5,765 nt of DNA from an uncultured Clostridia bacterium (GTDB lineage Bacteria; Bacillota; Clostridia; Oscillospirales; Oscillospiraceae): positions 1-5,765 of the forward strand of contig CALBGG010000076.1 in the NCBI GenBank assembly GCA_937893605.1, read 5' to 3'. The notes beneath the pieces are model-generated. The model was not told where the DNA came from and ran no database searches. It was given only the letters and a program-made list of their open reading frames with translations. This document shows positions 5,721 to 5,765 of this stretch, piece by piece. The translations under genes and the position numbers were made by a program. How positions within the stretch are numbered: the first letter of the stretch is position 1; every line of letters starts with the position of its first letter.

Positions 5721-5765
5721 CATTGGCTCCCCTGCGTAAGGGGAGCTGTCAGCGAAGCTGACTGA
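5721..5765. repeat. Double-hairpin dispersed-repeat candidate, cut by the window end
   Basis: GCTCCCCT (5726-5733) pairs perfectly with AGGGGAGC (5739-5746) around GCGTA. One base later GTCAGC (5748-5753) pairs with GCTGAC (5757-5762) around GAA. I recall very similar adjacent hairpins as a high-copy intergenic repeat in gut Oscillospiraceae genomes; that is recollection, not a search. No T-tract follows, so it is not a standard terminator. Confidence 0.6.

Noticed and set aside
5511..5723. 70-residue open frame on the - strand
   Set aside because: Its C-terminal part is antisense to miaA and the rest lies in repeat-like sequence. No ribosome binding site is visible within the double-hairpin region upstream.
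1..5765. CRISPR array, tRNA, toxin-antitoxin pair or defence system
   Set aside because: I looked for regularly spaced repeats, cloverleaf-like folds and small paired genes on both strands and found none; the repeats present are inverted or isolated copies.

Overview
The window looks like chromosomal DNA from a moderately GC-rich member of the Clostridia, most likely an Oscillospiraceae/Ruminococcaceae-type gut bacterium. The evidence is the miaB, mutL and miaA neighbourhood, an endonuclease-type MutL with a CPHGRP motif, a clostridial-style N-terminal extension on MiaB, Shine-Dalgarno sites ahead of most genes, and non-coding repeats that resemble those I recall from that group. The last point is memory, not a search.

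Layout. Positions 1-97 are the tail of a membrane protein gene on the + strand, closed by a clear intrinsic terminator (111-136) and a second symmetrical hairpin (156-182). Positions 183-752 hold no convincing gene. Instead there is a 276-bp palindromic element (211-486) with 25-bp terminal inverted repeats and two large internal hairpins, then a structured but unexplained stretch (487-715). On the - strand, miaB (2719 to 1301) is followed, with an ATGA overlap, by a gene for a 183-residue two-helix membrane protein (1304 to 753). An AT-rich 113-bp divergent intergenic region (2720-2832) carries overlapping candidate promoters. On the + strand, mutL (2833-4719) is followed after 1 nt by miaA (4721-5605). 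The window ends in repeat-like sequence (5604-5765), including a double-hairpin dispersed-repeat candidate cut by the window edge.

How the genes fit together. MiaA and MiaB act in sequence on adenosine 37 of tRNAs that read UNN codons: MiaA adds the isopentenyl group and MiaB adds the methylthio group, giving ms2i6A. MutL is the mismatch-repair endonuclease/matchmaker. miaB and mutL-miaA are transcribed divergently, and mutS, often found between miaB and mutL in Clostridia, is absent from this window. The membrane protein downstream of miaB has no function I can name.

The most interesting material is non-coding: the palindromic element at 211-486, a long shared repeat at the two outer edges of the gene block (703-729 and 5590-5617), and the double hairpin at the right end. 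I see no CRISPR array, tRNA, rRNA, intact transposase or defence system. The coding genes are ordinary housekeeping genes apart from the small membrane protein.
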